Source: Lutibacter sp. (lineage in GTDB: Bacteria; Bacteroidota; Bacteroidia; Flavobacteriales; Flavobacteriaceae). From it: a stretch of DNA of 11,877 bases. Below the pieces are notes generated by a model. It saw only the letters and a list, made by a program, of their open reading frames with translations. It made no database searches and had not been told where the DNA came from. This document shows, in pieces, positions 6,020 through 11,877 of the stretch. The translations under genes were made by a program, and so were the position numbers. The number at the start of each line of letters is the position of its first letter. Position 1 is the stretch's first letter. The DNA is taken from the NCBI GenBank assembly GCA_030599055.1, contig JAUVOS010000064.1, positions 1 through 11,877 on the forward strand. Reading direction: 5' to 3'.

Positions 6020-7906
6020 ATGAAAATAAAACGAAGTATCGTTTGGTCATTAATCTTTTTCCTTTCGCTTTTTCTTGCTCCTTATAGTTTTAGTCAAAAA
6101 GATCGATCTGATATTGAGGATAAATATAAATGGGATTTAACCGATTTGTATCAATCAAATGAAGATTGGAAAGAAGCCAAGGAAAAGCTTGTTGCAAAAG
6201 TTCCAAGAATTGAAGAGTTTAAAGGAATATTAACACAATCAGCTCAGAATCTGTTGACTGCATTGGAATATAATACAACACTAAGTAAAGAAGCAGTTTT
6301 ACTATACATATATGCTGGTATGAATTCAGATCTAGATACTCGTGATATGGGTTATAGCGGTATGAAACAAGAACTTCAGCAGTTGTTTTCAGATTGGGGA
6401 GCAAAGGCTGCATATATGAACCCAGAAATTTTAAGTGTTGAATGGTCAATTATTGAAGGATTTATAAACGAAGAACCAGAACTAAAGCAGTATGAAATTG
6501 GTTTGAAAGATCTTTTTAGGCAACAAGAACATACTTTGACTGAGCCAGAAGAAAAAATTCTAGCACTTTCAGGAATGATTACTGGTGTTCCGGGTTCTGT
6601 ATATAGTACTTTCAAAAATGCAGAAATGCCAAATCCTGAGGTTATTCTTAGTAATGGTGAAACCGTAACACTTGACAGTTCTGGATATGCAAAGTATCGT
6701 GCTTCAGCTAATCGTACTGATCGCGAAATAGTTTTCAAAGCTTTCTGGGATAATTTCAAAAATTATGAGGCTACTTTTGGTGAAATGCTTTATGGCAATA
6801 TAAAAAGCGATTTATTTCGTTCAAAAGCTCGTAATTATAAGTCTTCCTTAGAAGCTACACTCTTGCCGAAAAACATTCCAGTTGATGTATATCATTCGCT
6901 AGTAACTAATGTTAATGAAAATTTACCAGCTTTTCATCGTTATTTAAAAATCAAGAAACGTATGATGGGACTTGATAGCTTAAATTATATTGACTTATAT
7001 GCACCAGCTGTAAAAGGTGTCGACTTGAAATATACGTACGAAGAAGCACAAGAAATTATTCTAAAAGCATTTGAACCTCTTGGAAAGGAATATGTAGCAA
7101 CTGTTCAAAAAGCTTTTAAAGATAGATGGATTGATGTTTATCCATTTCCTGGCAAACGATCTGGAGCCTATTCAAACGGAGCTTTTTATGATGGACATCC
7201 TTATATTTTACTAAACTATAACGGATTGTATGAAGATGTAAGCACTACGGCTCACGAGTTGGGGCACACAATGCACAGCTATTTTTCAAATAAGAATCAG
7301 CCTTACCCAACCTCGAATTATGAAATATTTGTAGCTGAGGTAGCTTCTACATTTAATGAGGTTTTACTTTTTAATTATATGTTAGAAACTGTAAAAGACG
7401 ACGATGTTAAACTATCACTTTTGATGGATAGGCTAAATGGTTTTAAAGGCACGCTTTTCCGTCAGGCACAATTTGCTGAGTTTGAATTGAAAATTCATGA
7501 AGCTGCTCAGGCTGGTAAACCATTAACCGGTGAGTATTTATCAGAAATATATACAGCTATAGTACAAAGATACTATGGCCATAATGAGGGAATCTGTTAT
7601 GTCGATGACAATATTCATATGGAATGGGCTTATATTCCTCATTTTTATTATAATTTCTATGTTTATCAATACAGCACTTCGTTTATTGCTTCAAACACCT
7701 TGGCAGAACGTGTTATGAACAAAGAAAAAGACGCCTTAGTGAACTACATGACTTTTATTAGCTCGGGAGGATCTGACTATCCTATTGAATTATTAAAGAA
7801 AGCAGGTGTTGATATGACTAGCTCTAAAGCTTTCTTAAAAACTATTGATGCCATGAATAAAGTTATGGATGAGGTTGAAAAAATTCTATCTAAAAAAGGA
7901 ATATAA
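6020..7906 (+). CDS. pepF: Exported oligoendopeptidase F-type metallopeptidase (M3)
   Basis: A zinc metallopeptidase of family M3 (oligoendopeptidase F group) that would cleave short peptides. The zinc site is complete: HELGH at residues 412-416 with a downstream Glu ligand, E440, in FVAEVASTFNE. The region just before (AYSNGAFYDGHPYILLNYNG, about 383-402) and the C-terminal IPHFYYNFYVYQY stretch with its Tyr/His residues are also typical of the family. At 628 residues the length fits PepF (about 600) plus a signal peptide: residues 1-25 are KR followed by a hydrophobic run ending SFSQ, predicting export. Classical PepF is cytosolic, so this form likely acts in the periplasm on peptides from protein digestion. 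It has its own -7 box and is followed by a strong terminator, so it is probably monocistronic. Confidence 0.93.
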   Translation: MKIKRSIVWSLIFFLSLFLAPYSFSQKDRSDIEDKYKWDLTDLYQSNEDWKEAKEKLVAKVPRIEEFKGILTQSAQNLLTALEYNTTLSKEAVLLYIYAGMNSDLDTRDMGYSGMKQELQQLFSDWGAKAAYMNPEILSVEWSIIEGFINEEPELKQYEIGLKDLFRQQEHTLTEPEEKILALSGMITGVPGSVYSTFKNAEMPNPEVILSNGETVTLDSSGYAKYRASANRTDREIVFKAFWDNFKNYEATFGEMLYGNIKSDLFRSKARNYKSSLEATLLPKNIPVDVYHSLVTNVNENLPAFHRYLKIKKRMMGLDSLNYIDLYAPAVKGVDLKYTYEEAQEIILKAFEPLGKEYVATVQKAFKDRWIDVYPFPGKRSGAYSNGAFYDGHPYILLNYNGLYEDVSTTAHELGHTMHSYFSNKNQPYPTSNYEIFVAEVASTFNEVLLFNYMLETVKDDDVKLSLLMDRLNGFKGTLFRQAQFAEFELKIHEAAQAGKPLTGEYLSEIYTAIVQRYYGHNEGICYVDDNIHMEWAYIPHFYYNFYVYQYSTSFIASNTLAERVMNKEKDALVNYMTFISSGGSDYPIELLKKAGVDMTSSKAFLKTIDAMNKVMDEVEKILSKKGI

Positions 7907-7932
7907 TATCTGATATATTTAAATAAAATGAT

Positions 7933-7965
7933 ACAGGAAATTCGTAATTGAATTTCCTGTTTTTT
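7933..7965 (+). terminator. Intrinsic terminator after the M3 peptidase gene
   Basis: ACAGGAAATTC (7933-7943) pairs perfectly with GAATTTCCTGT (7950-7960) around a 6-nt loop and is followed by a T5 run (six Ts counting the stem end), the textbook form. The T-run overlaps the most upstream possible start (TTG 7964) of the next gene, which bears on that gene's true start. Confidence 0.9.
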
Positions 7966-8917
7966 GCTAAAAAATAAATGTATTTTTGCTATCTCAGAAA
8001 TTAAAACTTTAGAATTGTCTAAGATATTAAAATCAGTTATAGCATTAGGTACTTTTGATGGGGTTCACTTAGGACATCAAAAGATAATTGATGAATTATT
8101 GCAGGAAGCTAAGAAAACACAATCAATACCAATAGTCGTTACTTTTTTTCCACATCCAACTCATGTTCTTACTCCAAACAATCCACTAAAAATGATAAAT
8201 AGTATCGATGAGCGAGTAGAGTTGTTAAAAGAAAAAGGTGTTGATACAATAGTTGTAAAAGAATTTACTAAAGATTTTTCAAAGAAATCAGCTTTTGATT
8301 TTATTCAAGAAGAGCTTCTAATAAAATTAAATATGCAGACCTTAGTTGTTGGATATGATCATAGTTTTGGTAAAAATAAAGAAGGAGATTATAAAGCATT
8401 GAAACAGTATGGAGACCAATTAGGATTTAATGTAAAACGTGTGCCTGTTTTTAAAAAGGAAGAGGTATTAGTAAGTTCTTCTTTGATTCGTGAATTTCTT
8501 TTAAAAGGAGAAATACAAAATGTAAATGGGTATTTAGATTATTCTTTTTGCCTGTTTGGTAAGGTTGTAAAAGGAAATCAACTAGGTAGAAAAATTGGTT
8601 TTCAAACAGCTAATATCGTTTTGGATTATCCGAATAAAATAGTCCCTAAAACAGGTGTTTATGTTGCAAAATCAAAAATTGAAGGAGAAAATCATTATGG
8701 GATGATGAATATAGGATTTCGACCGACAATTAATGGAACCACTAGAACAATAGAAGTGCATTATTTTGATATAAACACCAATTTATACGATAAAAAGATA
8801 CGTGTAGAATTGCTTTATAGATTAAGAGACGAGTTTAAATTTGATTCTATCGAAGCTTTAAAAAATCAATTAAAAATTGATAAGGTAAATGCATTAACCT
8901 ATATAGCAACTATTTAA
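7964..8917 (+). CDS. ribF: Bifunctional riboflavin kinase / FMN adenylyltransferase
   Basis: RibF phosphorylates riboflavin to FMN and adenylates FMN to FAD in the cytosol. Residue numbers count from TTG 7964. The N-terminal nucleotidyltransferase domain has GTFDGVHLGH (29-38), FFPHP (61-65), VVGYDHSFGK (128-137) and SSSLIRE (171-177). The C-terminal flavokinase domain has GRKIGFQTANI (208-218; many homologues have Pro where this has Gln213), GVYVA (231-235), MNIGFRPT (248-255) and the catalytic Glu region IEVHYFD (263-269). The start is doubtful: no in-frame ATG precedes GTFDG. TTG 7964 gives 317 residues but sits in the preceding terminator's T-run; TTG 8015 gives a 300-residue form starting MSKILKSV. 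A one-T deletion in the run 7983-7987 would put ATG 7978 in frame. folB follows after 9 nt. Confidence 0.93.
   Translation: MLKNKCIFAISEIKTLELSKILKSVIALGTFDGVHLGHQKIIDELLQEAKKTQSIPIVVTFFPHPTHVLTPNNPLKMINSIDERVELLKEKGVDTIVVKEFTKDFSKKSAFDFIQEELLIKLNMQTLVVGYDHSFGKNKEGDYKALKQYGDQLGFNVKRVPVFKKEEVLVSSSLIREFLLKGEIQNVNGYLDYSFCLFGKVVKGNQLGRKIGFQTANIVLDYPNKIVPKTGVYVAKSKIEGENHYGMMNIGFRPTINGTTRTIEVHYFDINTNLYDKKIRVELLYRLRDEFKFDSIEALKNQLKIDKVNALTYIATI
7981..7988 (+). promoter_or_regulatory. Possible -7 box TATTTTTG near ribF start
   Basis: An exact TAnnTTTG sequence just after the terminator. If functional, transcription would begin near 7995 and ribF translation would have to start later, favouring TTG 8015. 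The nearest TTTG upstream is only 14 nt away, shorter than the usual spacing, and T-rich sequence makes chance matches likely. Confidence 0.3.
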
Positions 8918-8926
8918 AACTCATTT

Positions 8927-9298
8927 ATGGGAAAAATAAAGATTAATAGAATACAATTATACGCCAATCACGGCTGTCTTGAGGAAGAAGGAAAGATTGG
9001 GAGTATTTATGAAGTGGATGTCACTATAAAAACAGATTTTAAGAAAGCATTACAATCAGATAATTTAGTAGATGCAGTAGATTATGTGCATTTAAATAAG
9101 ATAGTAAAAGAAGAAATGGCAATACGATCTGCTCTTTTGGAACATGTAGCAAACCGCATTTTAAACAAAATGCTAAAAGAAATTCCTCTTATTCAAAAAG
9201 CAAGAATTCAAATATCAAAAATAAACCCACCTATCGGTGGAAATGTTTCCGATGTTAGTATAATTATGACAAAAAAACAGAAACATTTAAGAAAGTAG
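8927..9298 (+). CDS. folB: Dihydroneopterin aldolase
   Basis: FolB splits 7,8-dihydroneopterin into 6-hydroxymethyl-7,8-dihydropterin and glycolaldehyde in folate synthesis. The 123-residue length is normal for this small enzyme, which forms an octameric ring in characterised members. Motifs: NHGCLEEEGKIG (14-25) with the pterin-site Glu, SDNLVDAVDYVHL (44-56, including the conserved Tyr53), LLEHVANRI (70-78) with Glu72, and ISKINPPIGG (96-105) with the catalytic Lys98. The gene starts 9 nt after ribF and is very likely in one transcript with it, linking two pteridine/isoalloxazine cofactor steps. A tRNA gene with its own promoter follows. Confidence 0.93.
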   Translation: MGKIKINRIQLYANHGCLEEEGKIGSIYEVDVTIKTDFKKALQSDNLVDAVDYVHLNKIVKEEMAIRSALLEHVANRILNKMLKEIPLIQKARIQISKINPPIGGNVSDVSIIMTKKQKHLRK

Positions 9299-9319
9299 TA
9301 TAAAAAAGAGAATTATTAG

Positions 9320-9327
9320 TAAATTTG
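9320..9327 (+). promoter_or_regulatory. -7 box TAAATTTG of the tRNA-Cys gene
   Basis: An exact TAnnTTTG box ends 12 nt before the tRNA 5' end, so transcription would start a few bases before the mature tRNA. No clear -33 TTG is seen. Confidence 0.55.
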
Positions 9328-9339
9328 TACACTGAAAAT

Positions 9340-9410
9340 GGCGTCATGGCCGAGTGGCTAGGCTGGGCTCTGCAAAAGCTCCCACAGCGGTTCGAATCCG
9401 CTTGACGCCT
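9340..9410 (+). tRNA. tRNA-Cys (anticodon GCA)
   Basis: A full cloverleaf can be folded: acceptor GGCGTCA (9340-9346) with TGACGCC (9403-9409), D-arm GCC/GGC (9349-9351, 9361-9363), anticodon stem 9365-9369 with 9377-9381 (one G-U) around loop CTGCAAA with GCA at 9372-9374, and T-arm AGCGG/CCGCT around TTCGAAT. The discriminator base is T9410, the U73 expected for cysteine tRNA. CCA is not encoded. A terminator follows directly. Confidence 0.97.
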
Positions 9411-9411
9411 C

Positions 9412-9443
9412 AAAACCATCCGTTCTTACGAGATGGTTTTTTT
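9412..9443 (+). terminator. Intrinsic terminator after tRNA-Cys
   Basis: AAAACCATC (9412-9420) pairs with GATGGTTTT (9432-9440), with an inner CGT/ACG extension and TCTT loop (one bulged A at 9431), followed by a T7 run (9437-9443). Confidence 0.9.
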
Positions 9444-9500
9444 GTTTTATTTAACAAAATAGTAACTATTTTTCCTGACATTTGTACGGATTAGAAAACG

Positions 9501-10358
9501 ATGAAAATATATCCAATTGAAACTGGTAATTTTAAACTCGACGGAGGTGCTATGTTTGGTGTTGTTCCGAAATCTTTGTGGCAACGTACAAATCCAGCTG
9601 ATGCTAATAACATGATTTCTATGAGCTTGCGAAGTATGTTGATTGAAGATGGAAATCGTTTAATACTTATCGACACAGGAATTGGCAACAAACAATCAGA
9701 TAAGTTTTTTAGTTATTTTCATATGTATGGTGATTTTTCATTAGATGTTTCCTTAGCAAAACAGGGTTTTCATAGAGATGATATAACCGATATTTTTTTA
9801 ACACATTTACACTTTGATCATTGTGGCGGAAGTATCCAATGGAATAAGAACAGAACAGCCTATGAACCGGCTTTTAAAAATGCAAAGTTTTGGAGTAATG
9901 AAAAGCATTGGAAATGGGCTACACAACCCAATTATAGAGAAAAAGCATCTTTTTTAAAAGAAAACATCAACCCGATGGAAAGTAGTGGTCAGCTGGAGTT
10001 CATTCAATTAAATGATTCCAATTACATCAAAAATAGTGAATTGGGCTTTGCTATTTTTCTAGCCGATGGACATACAGAAAAACAGATGATACCCCATATA
10101 AAATACAAAGGAAAAACACTCGTGTTTATGGCCGATTTATTGCCAACAGTAGGGCATATACCGCTACCTTATATAATGGGTTATGATACGCGTCCGTTAA
10201 TTACAATGAATGAAAAAGAAAAATTTATGAAAAAAGCAGCAGATAATGAATATGTTTTATTCCTAGAACACGATGCGGAAAATGAATTGTGCACAGTAAA
10301 ACATACCGAAAAAGGAGTTAGATTAGATAAATCCTTTACTTTTGACGAACTATTTTAG
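9501..10358 (+). CDS. MBL-fold metallo-hydrolase
   Basis: A 285-residue cytosolic-looking enzyme of the metallo-beta-lactamase fold with all di-metal ligands visible: THLHFDHCGG with H102, H104, D106 and H107, then H191 in DGHTEKQ, D212 in FMADLLPT, and H257 in FLEHD. IDTGIG (57-62) is the usual strand and turn after the first sheet. There is no signal peptide. The arrangement and N-terminal GVVPKSLWQR stretch fit the large group that includes lactonases, glyoxalase-like hydrolases and other esterase-type MBL proteins; the substrate cannot be told from sequence, and a lactonase role is unproven. It lies alone between the tRNA terminator and the subtilase gene. A near-consensus box GACATTTG (9477-9484) precedes it. 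Confidence 0.9.
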   Translation: MKIYPIETGNFKLDGGAMFGVVPKSLWQRTNPADANNMISMSLRSMLIEDGNRLILIDTGIGNKQSDKFFSYFHMYGDFSLDVSLAKQGFHRDDITDIFLTHLHFDHCGGSIQWNKNRTAYEPAFKNAKFWSNEKHWKWATQPNYREKASFLKENINPMESSGQLEFIQLNDSNYIKNSELGFAIFLADGHTEKQMIPHIKYKGKTLVFMADLLPTVGHIPLPYIMGYDTRPLITMNEKEKFMKKAADNEYVLFLEHDAENELCTVKHTEKGVRLDKSFTFDELF

Positions 10359-10399
10359 ACTAAGACAATTTGTTGCCATCAATAAATACAGAGAACTCT

Positions 10400-10407
10400 T
10401 AGATTTG
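10400..10407 (+). promoter_or_regulatory. -7 box TAGATTTG of the subtilase gene
   Basis: An exact TAnnTTTG box 54 nt before the ATG. TTG at 10373-10375 lies 24 nt upstream, slightly longer than usual -33 spacing. Confidence 0.5.
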
Positions 10408-10461
10408 TAACATTATAAAGAAAAAAAAGACTAATAATAAATTTAAATAAATACCAATAAT

Positions 10462-11877
10462 ATGAAAATTACCAGAATTGTACTAGGAATTGGTTTGGCT
10501 GTAGCACTCAGTAGTTGCGGTACTACCAAAACAACCACAACTACGCCAGCCGTAAAGAAGGAAATGACTTCTAAAATAGACGCTGTAGAAAACCCTCAAG
10601 TAAGCGCTCCAACAGCTGATGTAGTAGCTAAAAAAGGAAAAATGAGTAAGGAAGAAATACAAAAATGGCCACATATGGACATTTATAAAGATTCTGTACC
10701 CGGAATGAGTTTAGCAAAAGCCTATGATTTTTTAAATGGGAAAAAAGGAGAAACTGTAATAGTTGCTGTAATAGACTCAGGAATTGATATTGAGCATGAA
10801 GATCTTAAAAACGTAATTTGGACGAACAATGATGAAATCCCAAATAACGGAATAGATGATGATAAAAATGGATATATTGATGATGTTTATGGATGGAATT
10901 TTTTAGGTGGCGAAGTAGGATCATCTGCTCCTGAGCAATTAGAAATCACAAGAATTGTAAAAAAATTACAAGCAAAATATGGAGATAAAGATCTCAACGC
11001 AATGGCTGAGCAAGAAGCAAAAGGTAACGAAGCAATCGCAGAAAAGGTTAAGATGAAAATTAAGACGGGGCACGATTACTATTTGACTTTAAAAAAAGAG
11101 GTTGACGAGGAACAAAAAAAAGCTGCCGGTCAAAAGGAATTTTATCAAGGATTAATTAATTCTGTTAAAGAAATTGATAAAAAAATTCAAAACGCTTTAG
11201 GTAAAGAAACATATACAGTTGAAGAGGTAAAGAGTATAGAACCGGCAAATGACGAAGAAAAACAAGCCATGGGAATGTTAATGAAGCTTATTGCATCTGG
11301 AGGAACTGTAGATGAAGGACTTGAGGATTTACAAGGGGCTGTAGATTATTTTGGAAACAAATCTGATTTTATGTATAACATAGACTTTAATGGTCGTGTG
11401 ACAGGAGATAACCCGGAAGACATAAGAGAAACGAACTATGGCAATAAACATGTTATTGGTTCCAAAGATGATGAAATACACGGTACGCATGTTTCAGGAA
11501 TTATCTGTGCTGAAAGAAACAATGGTGTTGGTATGAATGGTGTAGCTCACAATGTCGCTTTGATGTCCGTAAGAGCAGTACCTGATGGTGATGAGTATGA
11601 CAAAGACGTGGCTTTAGCTATACGTTACGCTGTTGATAATGGTGCTAGAGTGATCAACATGAGCTTTGGAAAAAGCTATTCTCCTCGTCGTGCATGGGTT
11701 TTTGATGCAATAAAATATGCCGAAAGCAAAGATGTATTATTAGTACATGCTGCGGGTAATGATCATGAAGATATTGATGTGGAAGATAATTTCCCGAATG
11801 ATTCAAATGATAAAATCAGTGAATTTGCAGATAATGTTATTACTGTAGGTGCTATGACACGTCATTTTGACAAAAAT
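10462..11877 (+). CDS. S8 subtilisin-like serine protease lipoprotein, 3' truncated by window
   Basis: The first 472 residues of an exported subtilase; the gene continues past the window. The start gives a lipoprotein signal (LSSC, Cys19) and a Thr/Ala-rich linker. The catalytic Asp is D105 in VAVIDSGID, the catalytic His is H340 in IHGTHVSGII, and the oxyanion Asn is probably N433 in HAAGND; the catalytic Ser would lie beyond the end. IDDDKNGYIDDVYGWNF (131-147) is an acidic calcium-binding-like loop typical of this Bacteroidota subgroup. Between D105 and H340 lie about 235 residues, whereas classical subtilisins have around 30-40: the insert (about 150-325) is rich in Lys and Glu and looks mostly helical. 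It is likely anchored in the envelope and acts in protein processing or degradation. Confidence 0.93.
   Translation, partial: MKITRIVLGIGLAVALSSCGTTKTTTTTPAVKKEMTSKIDAVENPQVSAPTADVVAKKGKMSKEEIQKWPHMDIYKDSVPGMSLAKAYDFLNGKKGETVIVAVIDSGIDIEHEDLKNVIWTNNDEIPNNGIDDDKNGYIDDVYGWNFLGGEVGSSAPEQLEITRIVKKLQAKYGDKDLNAMAEQEAKGNEAIAEKVKMKIKTGHDYYLTLKKEVDEEQKKAAGQKEFYQGLINSVKEIDKKIQNALGKETYTVEEVKSIEPANDEEKQAMGMLMKLIASGGTVDEGLEDLQGAVDYFGNKSDFMYNIDFNGRVTGDNPEDIRETNYGNKHVIGSKDDEIHGTHVSGIICAERNNGVGMNGVAHNVALMSVRAVPDGDEYDKDVALAIRYAVDNGARVINMSFGKSYSPRRAWVFDAIKYAESKDVLLVHAAGNDHEDIDVEDNFPNDSNDKISEFADNVITVGAMTRHFDKN

Noticed and set aside
6376..6759. 127-codon minus-strand ORF inside the M3 peptidase gene
   Set aside because: Fully antisense to a strongly supported peptidase coding region.
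10483..10674. 63-codon minus-strand ORF inside the subtilase gene
   Set aside because: Antisense to the lipoprotein signal and linker of the S8 protease; composition is what a low-complexity shadow frame gives.

Overview
The window looks like chromosomal DNA of a Bacteroidota member, most likely Flavobacteriaceae. The evidence is low GC with A/T-rich intergenic DNA, few Shine-Dalgarno sequences, several copies of the Bacteroidota -7 promoter box TAnnTTTG placed correctly before genes, five lipoproteins with short Bacteroidota-type signal peptides, and families typical of that group (PrcB-like, CBM9-like, S8 lipoprotein). No phage, CRISPR array, transposase or complete mobile element is visible.

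Left part (1-5669) is accessory in character. A promoter-like box precedes a 17-codon hydrophobic micro-ORF. Next comes a small VanZ/DUF2809-like membrane protein gene bracketed by a short inverted repeat. A two-gene operon follows (895-3086, 4-bp overlap) encoding a CBM9-like lipoprotein and a GHL10-type putative glycoside hydrolase lipoprotein, probably acting together on a polysaccharide at the cell envelope; it ends at an 11-bp hairpin. The convergent gap 3087-3464 holds a 132-bp composite palindromic element with GC-rich hairpins, unlike the surrounding DNA. Three minus-strand genes follow: a secreted protein of unknown function, a beta-rich lipoprotein of unknown function, and a PrcB_C-domain lipoprotein. 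Several gaps here contain GC-rich, palindromic patches that resemble cassette or repeat boundaries, but no recombinase is present.

Right part (5984-11877) is housekeeping in character, all on the plus strand: an exported oligoendopeptidase F-type M3 peptidase, an intrinsic terminator, ribF (FMN/FAD synthesis) followed 9 nt later by folB (folate synthesis), a tRNA-Cys(GCA) with its own promoter box and terminator, an MBL-fold hydrolase, and the first 472 residues of an S8 subtilase lipoprotein that runs off the window.

No clearly new multi-gene system was found. The most useful observations are the problematic ribF start (no in-frame ATG, but removing one T from a T5 run would create one), the composite palindromic element at 3178-3309, the operator-like palindrome at 5868-5905, the roughly 230-residue spacing between catalytic Asp and His in the subtilase, and the promoter-associated micro-ORF at 172-225.
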